A stretch of DNA of 64,000 nucleotides from Chloroflexota bacterium (GCA_013112725.1 JABFFZ010000005.1:55217-119216); one strand, 5' to 3'; positions 40,065-49,875 are shown, counted from the first letter of the stretch. Made by a program: numbers and translations. The notes: generated by a model not told the origin, from the letters alone.

Positions 40065-41447
40065 ATGAACCCTACCAAAATTGCTATTATCGGCGCGGGC
40101 AGCGCCAGTTTTGGGCCGACCACGTTAGCCACCCTCATCCGCGAGCCAAAGCTGCGCGGCAGTGAACTGGTGTTGGTTGATCTGGACGAACAGGCGCTAA
40201 ACACCGTTGCCCGCGTCGCCGAACGAATGAATGTGGCGTGGGGCGCGGATATGAGCATCCGCGCCAGCACCAACCGGCGTGACGTGTTGGCCGGAATGAA
40301 TTTCGTCATCGTTTCCATTGAAGTCCCGCCGCGTGAAGGTTTGTGGCGCATGGATTGGGAAATTCCGCGCAAACATGGCCTGCGCCAGCCGTATGGTGAA
40401 AACGGCGGGCCGGGCGGATTGATGCACGCCTGCCGCCAGATTCCGCCCTTTATGGAAATCGCGCGGGATATGGAACTGCTCTGCCCGGACGCCTGGCTGA
40501 TCAATTTTAGCAATCCGCTGCCGCGCATCACCCGCGCCGTGAGCAAATACAGCCGGATTCGCACGGTGGGTAAGTGCCACCAGATTAACGTGGGCTATGG
40601 GCTGACGGCCGTACTCCTACGCCATCGTTACAACATCCCGGTACCACCAGGCGTGAACCTGCATTCTGATCCGGGCAATGTGGGCACGATTCACCAGATG
40701 GCGGGCTACGGCCGTACCCATTTCCACATCAAGTCCGCCGGGCTGAACCACTTCATCTGGCTGATAGACATTCGGGATAAGGAGACAGGCGAGGATTTGT
40801 ACCCGGCGCTGCGGGCGGCGCTGGCCGATGCTCCGCCGACGCTGGAGCCGTTTTCGCTCGACCTGTTCCGCATCTTCGGCCTCTGCCCCATTCCTGGCGA
40901 CACCCACCTGGTGGAATACCTGCCCTGGCTGCATGACCCGCTGGCCAAGCCCTGGGAGAGGTACCAGGTTCCGCTCTACGATTGGGGCGGCAATGAGGCG
41001 GCGCGGGACTTTTTGCACCACATGATGCGGCAAATGGCCGACGGCGTGCTGCCGGTGGAGGGGATGCGGGAGGCGCATAGCGAAGGGGCGGTGGAACTAA
41101 TTACCGCCATCGCCGGTGATGAGAACTATTACGGCGAAGCGGTCAACATCCCCAACCGGGGCGCTATTGCCAACCTGCCGGATGAGACAATTGTGGAGAT
41201 TCCGGCGCTGGTGAACGGCCTGGGGGTGCAGGGCGTCCACATGGGGGCCATGCCGGAGGCGATAGCCGAACTGCTGCGGCGGGAGGCGGCGCTGGTGGAG
41301 ATGGTGGTGGACACGGCCGTGACCGGCGACCGCCATCTAGCTTTACAAACCCTCCTGCTCGACCCCATGATCAACGACATCGGCCGTGCCCGCGCCATTT
41401 TGGATGATTACCTGACCCAGTTTGCCCACGTGCTGCCGCAGTTTTAA
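40065..41447 (+). CDS. Glycoside hydrolase family 4 (alpha-glucosidase/galactosidase-type)
   Basis: 460 residues. GH4 enzymes cleave glycosides by an NAD- and Mn-dependent oxidation-elimination mechanism in the cytosol. Seen: N-terminal NAD-binding IAIIGAGSASFGPTTLATLI, acidic LVLVDLDEQAL, NFSNPLPRITRAV, metal-binding Cys-His in VGKCHQINVGYG, and KSAGLNHFIWLIDI. AAAGGAG precedes the ATG. The subgroup looks closest to alpha-glucosidase/alpha-galactosidase (MelA/LplD-like) members, and galactokinase occurs in the same window, but specificity cannot be fixed by eye. Confidence 0.88.
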   Translation: MNPTKIAIIGAGSASFGPTTLATLIREPKLRGSELVLVDLDEQALNTVARVAERMNVAWGADMSIRASTNRRDVLAGMNFVIVSIEVPPREGLWRMDWEIPRKHGLRQPYGENGGPGGLMHACRQIPPFMEIARDMELLCPDAWLINFSNPLPRITRAVSKYSRIRTVGKCHQINVGYGLTAVLLRHRYNIPVPPGVNLHSDPGNVGTIHQMAGYGRTHFHIKSAGLNHFIWLIDIRDKETGEDLYPALRAALADAPPTLEPFSLDLFRIFGLCPIPGDTHLVEYLPWLHDPLAKPWERYQVPLYDWGGNEAARDFLHHMMRQMADGVLPVEGMREAHSEGAVELITAIAGDENYYGEAVNIPNRGAIANLPDETIVEIPALVNGLGVQGVHMGAMPEAIAELLRREAALVEMVVDTAVTGDRHLALQTLLLDPMINDIGRARAILDDYLTQFAHVLPQF

Positions 41448-41451
41448 GAGG

Positions 41452-41518
41452 GAGATCAGAGATTAGAGATTGGAGATTGGCAATCTCTAATCTCTGATCT
41501 CCAATCTCCAATCTCCAC
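41452..41518. repeat. GGAGATCAGAGATTAGAGATT inverted repeat (family II)
   Basis: Tandem AGATTAGAGATTGGAGATT units and their complement AATCTCTAATCTCTGATCTCC form a hairpin after the GH4 gene, probably a terminator. Confidence 0.7.
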
Positions 41519-41541
41519 CCCCCTTTTGGTATAATTCTCCC

Positions 41542-41826
41542 ATGCCCAACGAAAATAAAAAACTCGACAAAGAGCTATACCGCTATATGCGCGAAAAGTA
41601 CCGGGAATGGAATCTGGCCGAGCAGCGCGACCGTTACCTGACGGCACATGAACGCACGCCGGAAAAGAACTGGCAGCACTACCAATCCCTTTGGGCATTT
41701 GCCGTAAAACTCTCGCCTAAAGCAAGCGAGTGGCAAGAAAAGCAGGACGTAGCTGATTGGGAGCGTTATTACGAACGCCTGCGGCGATTCGAAGAATGGC
41801 GAATTAAACATGGAAAAGCAACTTGA
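41542..41826 (+). CDS. Small charged protein preceding a nucleotidyltransferase (module 1)
   Basis: 94 residues, highly charged and predicted mostly helical (KKLDKELYRYMREKYREWNL, WERYYERLRRFEEWRIKH). Family not recognised. It overlaps the following nucleotidyltransferase gene by 17 bases, so both are translated together, like a toxin-antitoxin or regulator pair. TATAAT (41530-41535) ends only 6 bases before the ATG, suggesting leaderless transcription. Confidence 0.65.
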   Translation: MPNENKKLDKELYRYMREKYREWNLAEQRDRYLTAHERTPEKNWQHYQSLWAFAVKLSPKASEWQEKQDVADWERYYERLRRFEEWRIKHGKAT

Positions 41827-42391
41827 AGGACCTCTGCAAAAAGCCATTTTCTTTCTGGAGGCCCAGGGTTATCGGTATGCGATTATTGGTGGTATTGCCC
41901 TGTCTGAATGGGGATTCATTCGTGTAACGCGAGATGTGGATGTCAAAGTGCTTGTGCCGGATATGGATTACACTGCTGTGCGCAACGCATTACGGGGGGC
42001 CTTTCCCACACGAGCCAGGGTGCATGTACCAGAAAATCCGTTTATTGTTGCGGTGGAAATAGATGAGGTGATTGTAGATTTTTTGCTAGCGGCGCCTGGT
42101 TATGAAGAGATGATTATTGAGCGGGCGGTGCAGCGTGATTTGGGGGGCTGGTCGGCATGGATTTGTTCGGCCGAAGACCTGATCATCCAAAAAGTGGTAG
42201 CCGGGCGGGGCAAAGATTGGCCGGATGTGGAGGCGCTGTTGATTGAGCAGCACGGCCGTCTTGATGAACCCTACATCGAAAACTGGCTGGCTCAATTTGC
42301 CGAGGCGTTGGAAGAACCGCAGCTTTTGACTGAATACCAACGGCTGGTGGCCCAAGTAAGGCAGTTAGGGGATGACAACCAGTATCAGTAG
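41810..42391 (+). CDS. Nucleotidyltransferase-fold protein (module 1, AbiEii/DUF6036-like)
   Basis: 193 residues. The polymerase-beta-type motif GGIALSEWGFIRVTRDVDV contains the GG and DxD-like pair (DVD), followed by an acidic strand EIDEVIVDFLL. The C-terminal half (WICSAEDLIIQKVVAGRGKD WPDVEALL in family terms, then helical tail) matches the nucleotidyltransferase domains of AbiEii-like toxins and of many uncharacterised paired proteins. It overlaps its small upstream partner. Target of nucleotidylation unknown. Confidence 0.75.
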   Translation: MEKQLEGPLQKAIFFLEAQGYRYAIIGGIALSEWGFIRVTRDVDVKVLVPDMDYTAVRNALRGAFPTRARVHVPENPFIVAVEIDEVIVDFLLAAPGYEEMIIERAVQRDLGGWSAWICSAEDLIIQKVVAGRGKDWPDVEALLIEQHGRLDEPYIENWLAQFAEALEEPQLLTEYQRLVAQVRQLGDDNQYQ

Positions 42392-42434
42392 TGAACTGAT
42401 CAAAACCGGCCCGCGTGATATAATAGAGCTTGTG

Positions 42435-42635
42435 ATGGAAACAAGAGGGACAATCGCTAAGGTGTACAAAAAAACCAGGTTAAGCCAGCAGGGGGCAGAT
42501 TTTGCCTATTGGCAAACACAGCCCTATGAAAAGCGTCTGGAGGCTCTGGAAACTCTGAGGCGCGAATATCACCTGTGGAAATATGGTACTGAACCCGGAT
42601 TTCAAAGAGTTTATACAATCGTTAAACGACAATAA
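42435..42635 (+). CDS. Small conserved protein preceding a nucleotidyltransferase (module 2)
   Basis: 66 residues: KVYKKTRLSQQGADFAYWQT, then YEKRLEALETLRREYHLWKY and EPGFQRVYTIVKRQ. The DFAYWQ...RLEALE.LRREY pattern is one often found directly before nucleotidyltransferase genes in bacteria (from memory). It overlaps the next gene by 53 bases. The open frame extends to 42372; the family pattern favours the ATG at 42435. Confidence 0.68.
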   Translation: METRGTIAKVYKKTRLSQQGADFAYWQTQPYEKRLEALETLRREYHLWKYGTEPGFQRVYTIVKRQ

Positions 42636-43026
42636 TGTACGTTACCTGGTTATTGGGGGGTACGCTGTCGCCTTTCACGGCCATCCGCGCTATACCAAAG
42701 ATATAGATATCTGGGTATGGCTTAGTGAAGCAAATGCCACCAATCTTGTGCGCGCAATTGAGCAATTTGGTTTTGCTTCGTTACAGTTGACAGAAGCTGA
42801 TTTCCTCGAGCCGGATACCGTTATCCAATTAGGATTTCCACCCAATCGCATTGATCTCATCGTTGGTCTGGAAGGAATGGAATTCCAGACCTGCTATGAC
42901 TCGCGGATCGAGGAAATGATTGATGGTATCCCGGTCAATTTTATTGATGTAGCGGGCTTGATTCGGGCAAAACGAATAGCGGGACGACATCAAGACCTGG
43001 CGGATATTGAGAATCTGGAAGGGTAA
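42583..43026 (+). CDS. Nucleotidyltransferase-fold protein (module 2)
   Basis: 147 residues. NVRYLVIGGYAVAFHGHPRY then TKDIDIWVW carries the GG and DxD (Asp-Ile-Asp) signature; RIDLIVGL supplies the third acidic residue. Typical of the small AbiEii/DUF6036-type nucleotidyltransferases. Same architecture as module 1 but clearly divergent in sequence, so the two modules are not a recent duplication. It ends just before the RidA gene. Confidence 0.78.
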   Translation: MVLNPDFKEFIQSLNDNNVRYLVIGGYAVAFHGHPRYTKDIDIWVWLSEANATNLVRAIEQFGFASLQLTEADFLEPDTVIQLGFPPNRIDLIVGLEGMEFQTCYDSRIEEMIDGIPVNFIDVAGLIRAKRIAGRHQDLADIENLEG

Positions 43027-43027
43027 G

Positions 43028-43414
43028 ATGGCCGGAATCAAAGTGAATGTGCCGGGATTGGCGAAGCTGCCGGCATTTTGCCATGCGGTGGTGGCCGGGG
43101 ATTTTATTTTTGTGTCGGGCACGTTGGGCACAAAGCCGGATTCGATGGAATTGGTGGCGGGGGGAACTGGGCCAGAAACGGAGCAGACGTTACGCCACAT
43201 TGAGCGTATTCTGGCGGCCTGCGGCGCGACATTAACGGACGTAGTGAAGATGAATGTGTACCTGGCGGATATGGGCACATTTGCGGTGATGAATGCGGCG
43301 TACACGGCCGTGATGGGCGCTGACCCCCCGGCGCGTATCACCGTCGGGCGGGCGGACCTGGCGTTGGGTGCGGCCGTGGAAATTGATGCGGTGGCTTATA
43401 AACCAGCAAAGTAA
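43028..43414 (+). CDS. RidA (YjgF/YER057c/UK114) family protein
   Basis: 128 residues: FCHAVVAGDFIFVSGTLGTK, ETEQTLRHIERILAACGATL, VVKMNVYLADMGTFAVMNAA, and PPARITVGRADLALGAAVEI, where the Arg of PAR(I/T) is the family's imine-binding residue. RidA hydrolyses reactive enamines/imines such as 2-aminoacrylate in the cytosol. ATG 43028 is preferred over the frame start at 43007, which lies inside the previous gene. Confidence 0.9.
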   Translation: MAGIKVNVPGLAKLPAFCHAVVAGDFIFVSGTLGTKPDSMELVAGGTGPETEQTLRHIERILAACGATLTDVVKMNVYLADMGTFAVMNAAYTAVMGADPPARITVGRADLALGAAVEIDAVAYKPAK

Positions 43415-43445
43415 AGGAAGGGTGACGGGCCCGTCACCCCTCATC

Positions 43446-44729
43446 CTATTGCCAGTTTTCAATCTCTTTTTTGATGGAGGCCACAAAATTATCGGCCAAA
43501 GCGCCATCCAGAATGCGGTGATCGAAGGTGAGGCCAACGTAGGCCATTGGGCGAATGGCGATGGCCTCGTTGATCACTTTGACCCGCTTTTCAATCATGC
43601 CTACGCCGAGGATGCCACACTGTGGCTGGTTGATGATGGGGGTGGCAAAGAGACTGCCGCTGACGCCATGATTGGTGATGGAAAAAGTGCCGCCCTGCAC
43701 GTCAGCCGGTTTAAGCTGTTTACTGCGGGCGCGCTGCGCCAGGTCGTTGATGCTGCGTGCCAGTCCCAACAGATTCAAAGAGTCCGCATTTTTGATGACG
43801 GGTACGATCAACCCATCGTCAACGGCCGTAGCCATGCCAATGTTGATCTCCCGTTTTAATTCGATGCCATTCTCCATCCAGGTGCTGTTCACCAGGGGGT
43901 GTTTTTTTAGCGCGGCCACGGTGGCGGCCACGATGTAAGCGGTGAAGGTGAGATTGGCGCCGTCGCGGGCAAACTGTTCTTTGTGGGCGCGGCGGTGTTT
44001 GTCTACGTTCGTAAAGTCAAACTCGAAAATGGTGGTGACGTGTGGGCTGGTCTGTTTGCTGCGCACCATGTGTTCGGCAATGCTGCGGCGGATGCTGGTA
44101 AGAGGTAGGATTTCGCCGGACACAGGTGATGCCGGTGCAGACACCGGGGTGGGCGATGAGGGCATCGCGGGGCGAGCAGGTTGGACGGGTTCGGCAACGG
44201 GGGTTGGTTTGGGGGTTGGCGGTGGTGTGGGGACGGCCCGTTGCTCCACGTAGGCGAGGATGTCTTTTTTGGTGATACGGCCGTCCAGCCCCGTTCCCTG
44301 TATCTGGCTTAAATCTACGTTGTGTTCGGCGGCGATGCGGCTGACGACGGGGCTGATGCGTCCGGTATAGGGTTGGTTGGGGGCAGGGGGGGGGGCGGCG
44401 GGTACGGCCGTTGCCGGGGATGGTATCGTTTGTTCAGGTTCGGGGGGGGCTACGGCCGTTTTCACTTTGCCGTTTTCGGGGATCGCCTCGCCCGGTTCGC
44501 CAATATAAGCCAGCACCGTACCCACCGGAGCCACGGCCCCTTCGGCCACACAAATCTGCAAAATCGTGCCCGACTCCTCGGCCGTTGCCTCCGTCGTCAC
44601 CTTGTCTGTTTCAATTTCCAGGATGGGGTCATACTGCTTCACAAAGTCACCTTCGCTCACCAGCCAACGGGCCACCGTTCCTTCTACTACACCTTCGCCC
44701 ATTTCGGGCATGATTACTTTGGTTATCAT
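43446..44729 (-). CDS. 2-oxoacid dehydrogenase E2 (dihydrolipoamide acyltransferase)
   Basis: 427 residues. One lipoyl domain (residues 1-78) with the lipoylated Lys in EIETDKVTTEATAEE; a Pro/Ala linker; a peripheral subunit-binding domain (RISPVVSRIAAEHNVDLSQI to RITKKDILAYVE); a second linker; and the acyltransferase core with the catalytic motif FDHRILDGALADNF. It forms the core of a pyruvate or branched-chain 2-oxoacid dehydrogenase. Downstream of the fused E1 on the same strand, separated by a family I repeat; E3 is divergent upstream. Confidence 0.93.
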   Translation of the reverse strand: MITKVIMPEMGEGVVEGTVARWLVSEGDFVKQYDPILEIETDKVTTEATAEESGTILQICVAEGAVAPVGTVLAYIGEPGEAIPENGKVKTAVAPPEPEQTIPSPATAVPAAPPPAPNQPYTGRISPVVSRIAAEHNVDLSQIQGTGLDGRITKKDILAYVEQRAVPTPPPTPKPTPVAEPVQPARPAMPSSPTPVSAPASPVSGEILPLTSIRRSIAEHMVRSKQTSPHVTTIFEFDFTNVDKHRRAHKEQFARDGANLTFTAYIVAATVAALKKHPLVNSTWMENGIELKREINIGMATAVDDGLIVPVIKNADSLNLLGLARSINDLAQRARSKQLKPADVQGGTFSITNHGVSGSLFATPIINQPQCGILGVGMIEKRVKVINEAIAIRPMAYVGLTFDHRILDGALADNFVASIKKEIENWQ

Positions 44730-44769
44730 ACTTGTTCCTCAAGACAATGTTGGGTTTTTTGAGCTTCGC

Positions 44770-44832
44770 ATGATGCCTGATACGTGATGCCTGATGGGAA
44801 GAATCTCACGCATCACGCATCACGCATCACGG
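44770..44832. repeat. TGATGCCTGATACGTGATG / TCACGCATCACGCATCACG repeat (family I)
   Basis: Tandem and inverted CGTGATGC units between the E1 and E2 genes. It may cause partial termination inside the operon. Confidence 0.65.
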
Positions 44833-47307
44833 TTTGCCAATAAAAATTGGAAAACGCGCCGGTTCGGCTTCGTGCATCATCTCATACACCATATCGAACA
44901 ACTCTTCCACATTGGGTTTGGAAAAATACGCGCCATCAGAGCCAAACGCCGGGCGGTGTGGTTTGGCCGTCAGGGTACGCGGCTCGGTGTCCAGATGCCA
45001 GAAGCCACCCTGTTTTTCCAGCACTTCTTGCAGCATGGTGGCCGACGCGCCGCCGGGCACATCCTCATCCAGGAAGATGATACGCCCGGTTTTTTGCAAT
45101 GAGTGGCCGATGAGGCCATACCGGTCAAATGGAAGCAGGGTGCGCACATCAATAATTTCGGCGTCAATGCCTGTTTGTTGCAGCAGCACGGCCGTTTCCA
45201 ACGCCACCTGCACACACGCCCCATAGGTCACAATGGTCACGTCTTCCCCGGCGCGCACAATTTCCGGCACGCCCAGCGGAATGGTGAACTCCGTCAGATT
45301 GGTGGGCACTGTCTCGCGCAGCCGGTAACCGTTTAACACTTCCACAATGATGCCGGGATCATCCCCTTGCAGCAGCGTATTGTAAAAACCAACCGCCTGC
45401 ACCATATCACGCGGCACACAGACGTGAATGCCGCGCACCAGGTGAATCAGCCCGGCCATGGGCGAGCCGGCGTGCCAGATACCTTCCAGCCGGTGGCCGC
45501 GAGTGCGGATAATGACCGGTGCTTTTTGGCCGCCACTGGTGCGCCAACGCAGCGTTGCCAGATCGTCGGACATCGTTTGCAGGGCGTATAAAACGTAATC
45601 CAGATATTGAATTTCGGCGATGGGGCGCAAGCCGCGCAGCGCCAGGCCAATGGCCTGCCCTAAAATGGTGGCCTCGCGGATGCCGGTGTCGGCCACGCGC
45701 AGCGCGCCAAACTGCTCTTGCAGCCCGGCAAACGCCTGGTTAACATCGCCCAATTTGCCCACATCTTCGCCAAAAGCCACCACGCGCGGGTCGCGGGCCA
45801 GCATAACGGCAAACGCTTTGTTTAGCACTTCATACCCCTTTAATTGGGTTGGCTGGTCGCTATAAACCGGTTTGACTTCGGGCACGTTCAGGGCCGATTC
45901 GGCCGATTCGCTGGTGAGGTGGCTGGCGTAGCTGGCGGTGTGGCGGGCTGTTTGCACCTGTTTCCAGGCAGCAAGCTGCCGGGTGGCGGGGATATTTTCA
46001 TCACGGGTGAGCAGGAGGGTCTGATGAACGGCCGTCAGCACATCCTTGCGCGATAACGACTGCTTTTCCATCAGTCGGTGGCGCATGGCGCTAATTTTTG
46101 GGCGATGGACCGACGCTGTTTCAATTTGCTCAATGATGACCGCCGCTTCCTGCCGCTCCTGGTAAATGGGGCGGGTATAGGCCGTCCACGCTTTGTCGCG
46201 GGCATGTTGCGCCAGTTTGCGGGCGTTGCGCTCAATGTTGTCCAATTCACCGGCAGGAGCAATGCGCTGTTCAATAATCCACTGCCGCATCTGGCGAATG
46301 GGGTCATGCTCTTCTTCCCAGGCCAGCCGTTCAGCTGATTTGTAGCGTTCATGGCTGCCGGAGGTGGAATGGCCCTGGGGTTGGGTCATCTCCACCACGT
46401 GAATGATGGCCGGGGTTTGCTGGTCGCGGGTGACTTGGGCTGCTTTTTGGTACGTTTCCACCAGTTGCAGGTAATCCCAACCGGGCACGGTGTATAGATC
46501 ATAGCCATCGCGGCTGCCGGTTTTGCGTTGAAAGCCGCTCAACAGTTCAGACAGGTTTTCTTTGGTAATTTGGTGTTCGTTGGTGACGGAAATGCCGTAG
46601 CCGTCATCCCAAATGGAAACGATGACCGGCGCTTTGAGTACGCCAATGGCGTTAATAGCTTCCCAAAACAGCCCTTCGGCGCAACTGGCGTTGCCAATGG
46701 AACCCCAGGCAATCTCACGGCCGTTGCGCGAAAACTGGGTCAGGCTTTGTAGTTCGGGTAGTTCATGGTACAGCCGCGAGGCGTAACCCAGGCCCACCAG
46801 CCGGGGCATTTGCGCGCCGGTGGGGGAAAGATCGGCGGAGATGTTGTAGCGGTCGGTCTGGTTTTGCCAACGGCCGTCCGCATCCAACAAACGGCTGGCA
46901 AAATGGGCGTTCATCTGCCGCCCGCCAGAGTGCGGGTCATAGGTCAGGTCAACGTGGGCATACAACTGGGCAAAAAACTGCTCCAGCGTCAGCGCCCCAA
47001 TCGCCAGCATAAAGGTCTGGTCGCGGTAATAGCCGCTGCGCCAATCTCCTTTCTGGAAAGCTCTGGCCCAGGCCAACTGCGCCACCTCTTTGCCATCGCC
47101 AAAGATGCCAAACTTAGCCTTGCCGCTCAGAACTTCGCGGCGGCCGATCAGGCTGGTCTCGCGGCTTTCGCAGGCAATACGATAATCGCGCAAAATGTCG
47201 GCGCGGCTCAGTTCGATCTGGCTGGAGAAAGGTAAAGGTTTCAGGTCGGGTTGTGATCGTTGTTGGGTTTGTGAAGAAGTGGGTTCAGTCGCTTCACGTA
47301 TGATCAT
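44827..47307 (-). CDS. 2-oxoacid dehydrogenase E1, fused alpha and beta subunits
   Basis: 826 residues. The N-terminal two thirds is the alpha part ([23 protein letters not shown], the thiamine-diphosphate region [20 protein letters not shown] and [14 protein letters not shown]). From about residue 500 comes the beta part ([40 protein letters not shown], then [18 protein letters not shown]). Decarboxylates a 2-oxoacid and passes the acyl group to E2 lipoyl. The fused layout is typical of branched-chain-type E1 in several phyla. Start at 47307 with GAGG upstream. Whether pyruvate or branched-chain substrates are used is not settled. Confidence 0.9.
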   Translation of the reverse strand: MIIREATEPTSSQTQQRSQPDLKPLPFSSQIELSRADILRDYRIACESRETSLIGRREVLSGKAKFGIFGDGKEVAQLAWARAFQKGDWRSGYYRDQTFMLAIGALTLEQFFAQLYAHVDLTYDPHSGGRQMNAHFASRLLDADGRWQNQTDRYNISADLSPTGAQMPRLVGLGYASRLYHELPELQSLTQFSRNGREIAWGSIGNASCAEGLFWEAINAIGVLKAPVIVSIWDDGYGISVTNEHQITKENLSELLSGFQRKTGSRDGYDLYTVPGWDYLQLVETYQKAAQVTRDQQTPAIIHVVEMTQPQGHSTSGSHERYKSAERLAWEEEHDPIRQMRQWIIEQRIAPAGELDNIERNARKLAQHARDKAWTAYTRPIYQERQEAAVIIEQIETASVHRPKISAMRHRLMEKQSLSRKDVLTAVHQTLLLTRDENIPATRQLAAWKQVQTARHTASYASHLTSESAESALNVPEVKPVYSDQPTQLKGYEVLNKAFAVMLARDPRVVAFGEDVGKLGDVNQAFAGLQEQFGALRVADTGIREATILGQAIGLALRGLRPIAEIQYLDYVLYALQTMSDDLATLRWRTSGGQKAPVIIRTRGHRLEGIWHAGSPMAGLIHLVRGIHVCVPRDMVQAVGFYNTLLQGDDPGIIVEVLNGYRLRETVPTNLTEFTIPLGVPEIVRAGEDVTIVTYGACVQVALETAVLLQQTGIDAEIIDVRTLLPFDRYGLIGHSLQKTGRIIFLDEDVPGGASATMLQEVLEKQGGFWHLDTEPRTLTAKPHRPAFGSDGAYFSKPNVEELFDMVYEMMHEAEPARFPIFIGKP

Positions 47308-47526
47308 TGGGCATTGTCCTCGTGCTATGGTTTGTAGAAAACAGCGGTTTGTTGATTGTAATGGCAACGGTGGGAGCGCCCCATTACGGGGCGATTATAC
47401 CGATGTTTTGTTTCTTTTCCACTGACGTAGGAAACCGGCGCGATTGCGCTATAATCCCAGGCGTTCACCTGAACAGCTGATCACAGTAGCACATAAACAC
47501 ATAAACACACATATGGAGAGTGATAC

Positions 47527-48918
47527 ATGGCAAATCAATATGATGTAGTCGTGCTGGGGGCGGGGCCGGGCGGTTATGTAGCGGCTATCCGCGCTGCCCA
47601 GTTGGGGCTAAAAGTGGCGATTGTGGAGCGGGAGTATTGGGGCGGCGTTTGTTTGAATGTAGGCTGCATTCCCTCCAAAGCGCTGTTAAAAAATGCGGAA
47701 GTGGCGCACACACTGCAACACCGGGGCAAAGAGTTTGGCTTTAGTTTTGATAATCTGTCATTGGATTATGCCGCCGCTTTCAAACGCAGCCGCCAGGTGT
47801 CTGACCGGCTGGTGAAGGGCGTCGGCTTCTTGATGAAGAAGAATAAAATTGACACCTTTGAGGGTAGCGGACAGTTGAGCGGGGCGAATTCGCTGAAGGT
47901 GACGCTGAACAGTGGCGGCGCCACCAATCTGGAAGCCAAAAACATCATCATAGCTACCGGGGCACGGCCGCGCAGCCTGCCCGGCGTGCCGTTTGATGGC
48001 AAACGCATTATCTCGTACAAGGAAGCGATTCTGACGGACAATCCGCCGAAGAAGTTTGTCATTATCGGCGGCGGGGTGATTGGCGTGGAGTTTGCCTATA
48101 TGTGGGCGAATTATGGGGTGGAAGTGACCATTGTGGAGATGATGAGCCACCTGCTGCCTCAGGAAGAGCCGGAAGTAAGTGACGTGTTGGAGAAGGCGTA
48201 TAAGAAGTTGGGTGTGAAGTTGCTGTTGAACACGGCCGTGAAAAGCATTCAATCCACCGAAAATGGCGCGCAGGTGGCCCTGCCCGATGGTAGCACCCTG
48301 GAAGCCGACCAGGTGATGCTGGCCATTAACTTCCAACCCAACGTGGAAAACATCGGCCTGGAAAAAGTGGGCATCCAGTTGACCGAACGGGGCGCAATTG
48401 CCATTGACGGCCACATGCGCACCAATGTGCCCCACATTTACGCGATTGGTGATGTGGCAACCGAATACCGGTTGGCGCACATTGCCTCGGCCATGGGTAT
48501 AGTGGCGGCAGAGAGTATTGCCGGGGTGCATACGCAAACGCTCGATTTCCGCATGATGCCCCGCGCCACCTACTGCGTGCCGCAGGTTGCCAGTTTTGGT
48601 TACACCGAGGCGCAGGCGAAGGAGGCGGGGTATGAGGTGAAAGTGGGGCAGTTCCCCTTCCAGCCCAATGGCAAGGCGCTGGGGCTGGGTGAGAAAGAGG
48701 GTTTTGTCAAAATTATTGCCGATGCTCGCTATGGCGAGATTTTGGGGGCGCACATGGTGGGGCCGGATGTGACGGAACTGCTGCCGGAATTGACCTTAGC
48801 CCACAATGCGGAACTGACGGCCGAGGAAATTGCGCGCAATGTTCATGCTCATCCCACGCTGAGCGAGGCGCTGATGGAAGCGGCGCACAATGTGGAGGGG
48901 CAGGCGATTCATATGTAA
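47527..48918 (+). CDS. lpd: Dihydrolipoyl dehydrogenase (E3)
   Basis: 463 residues. FAD motif VVVLGAGPGGYVAAIRAAQL, redox disulfide GGVCLNVGCIPSK, NAD motif VIIGGGVIGVEFAYMWANYG, and the C-terminal dimer interface with the His-Glu pair (VHAHPTLSEALMEAAH). Reoxidises lipoyl-E2 of the neighbouring complex. GGAGAG precedes the ATG. Divergent from the E1 gene; a TATAAT at 47450-47455 could serve it. Confidence 0.96.
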   Translation: MANQYDVVVLGAGPGGYVAAIRAAQLGLKVAIVEREYWGGVCLNVGCIPSKALLKNAEVAHTLQHRGKEFGFSFDNLSLDYAAAFKRSRQVSDRLVKGVGFLMKKNKIDTFEGSGQLSGANSLKVTLNSGGATNLEAKNIIIATGARPRSLPGVPFDGKRIISYKEAILTDNPPKKFVIIGGGVIGVEFAYMWANYGVEVTIVEMMSHLLPQEEPEVSDVLEKAYKKLGVKLLLNTAVKSIQSTENGAQVALPDGSTLEADQVMLAINFQPNVENIGLEKVGIQLTERGAIAIDGHMRTNVPHIYAIGDVATEYRLAHIASAMGIVAAESIAGVHTQTLDFRMMPRATYCVPQVASFGYTEAQAKEAGYEVKVGQFPFQPNGKALGLGEKEGFVKIIADARYGEILGAHMVGPDVTELLPELTLAHNAELTAEEIARNVHAHPTLSEALMEAAHNVEGQAIHM

Positions 48919-48957
48919 TTGGGTAATTGGGTAATTGGCAGCCCCAATTACCCGGTT
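48916..48957. repeat. TAATTGGGTAATTGGG inverted repeat (family III)
   Basis: Short hairpin between the convergent lpd and ygfZ genes, probably a bidirectional terminator. Confidence 0.65.
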
Positions 48958-49853
48958 GTCTTCACATAGCCCAACGCCACCAGCCCGTTTGGCCCCATGG
49001 CAACGGAGGTATAGGTTCCTACTTTTTTGCCTTCTTGTATAATATCATCACCGGGCTGCACCACAGTTTCGGGGTGTAACCGGGTGAGGCGTTTGGCCAG
49101 TTTGCCCCGGCTTTCCATGCGGGCGATGATTTCCTGACCGGTGTAGCATCCTTTGTGGAAGGAGACATCGGCCCACAGGTCGGCTTCCAGGGGGATGTAG
49201 TCCAGGGTGAGTTCACGGCCGTAACGCGGCATCCCCGCTTCAATCCGCAAAAACTCAAAGGCGGCCTCATCAGCTACCGCCATGCCCTGGTTGACGAGAT
49301 ATTCCCATATGGCGTCCCGGTCGGCCATCTGGCACATGACAAAATAGCCATCGCCGTTGAGGGGGTCGGTGCGGTGCAGGTAGGCCGTTGCGCCCTTAAT
49401 CTGACATGCGCGCCAGTGATGGAGCGGCAATTCTTCCTCTGGGAAACCGGCGGCGGTGAGTCTGGTTTTGGCCTGGGGGCCGTAGAGGGCGAATACGGCC
49501 GTGTCCGCGCTCAAATCCTCGATATGAAAGTCATCGTTAAAAAAGACAAAGCGCATCAGATAGCGGGCAATGTTGGCAGCATTGTTCTCACCCGTCAGGC
49601 AGTAAACGGCGTCGCGGCTGGCATACAGAATCAACCGGTCAATGATGCGGGCGATGTCGGTGGTCAACACGGTGGCGGCGCCTTCGCCAGCTTGCAGGCC
49701 ATTGACGTTATTGGTGGACATGCGGTGCAGCAAATCCAGCCGCGTTTGTCCGGTGAATTTCAACATGCCCAGGCTGCTGCGGTCAACTAACACCGCGTCC
49801 TGGCGGGCGGCCTGGTAAACTGTGTCGGAAATCTGGCTGGTCATAGTTTGCAA
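48948..49853 (-). CDS. ygfZ: Folate-binding protein YgfZ (GcvT-like, Fe-S cluster-related)
   Basis: 301 residues with the GcvT fold (TGQTRLDLLHRMSTNNVNGL, LTTDIARIIDRLILYASRD) and the YgfZ signature KGCYTGQEIIARMESRGK, whose Cys is the family's key residue. YgfZ/IBA57-type proteins use tetrahydrofolate in maturation or repair of iron-sulfur clusters in the cytosol. The next minus-strand gene upstream is the DinB/ClbS-like gene, 22 bases away. Confidence 0.9.
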   Translation of the reverse strand: MQTMTSQISDTVYQAARQDAVLVDRSSLGMLKFTGQTRLDLLHRMSTNNVNGLQAGEGAATVLTTDIARIIDRLILYASRDAVYCLTGENNAANIARYLMRFVFFNDDFHIEDLSADTAVFALYGPQAKTRLTAAGFPEEELPLHHWRACQIKGATAYLHRTDPLNGDGYFVMCQMADRDAIWEYLVNQGMAVADEAAFEFLRIEAGMPRYGRELTLDYIPLEADLWADVSFHKGCYTGQEIIARMESRGKLAKRLTRLHPETVVQPGDDIIQEGKKVGTYTSVAMGPNGLVALGYVKTTG

Positions 49854-49875
49854 GGTAATTACCCCATTTCCATCT

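Noticed and set aside
47758..48753. 331-codon minus-strand open frame opposite lpd
   Set aside because: lpd is unambiguous on the plus strand; the antisense product is His-rich without motifs.
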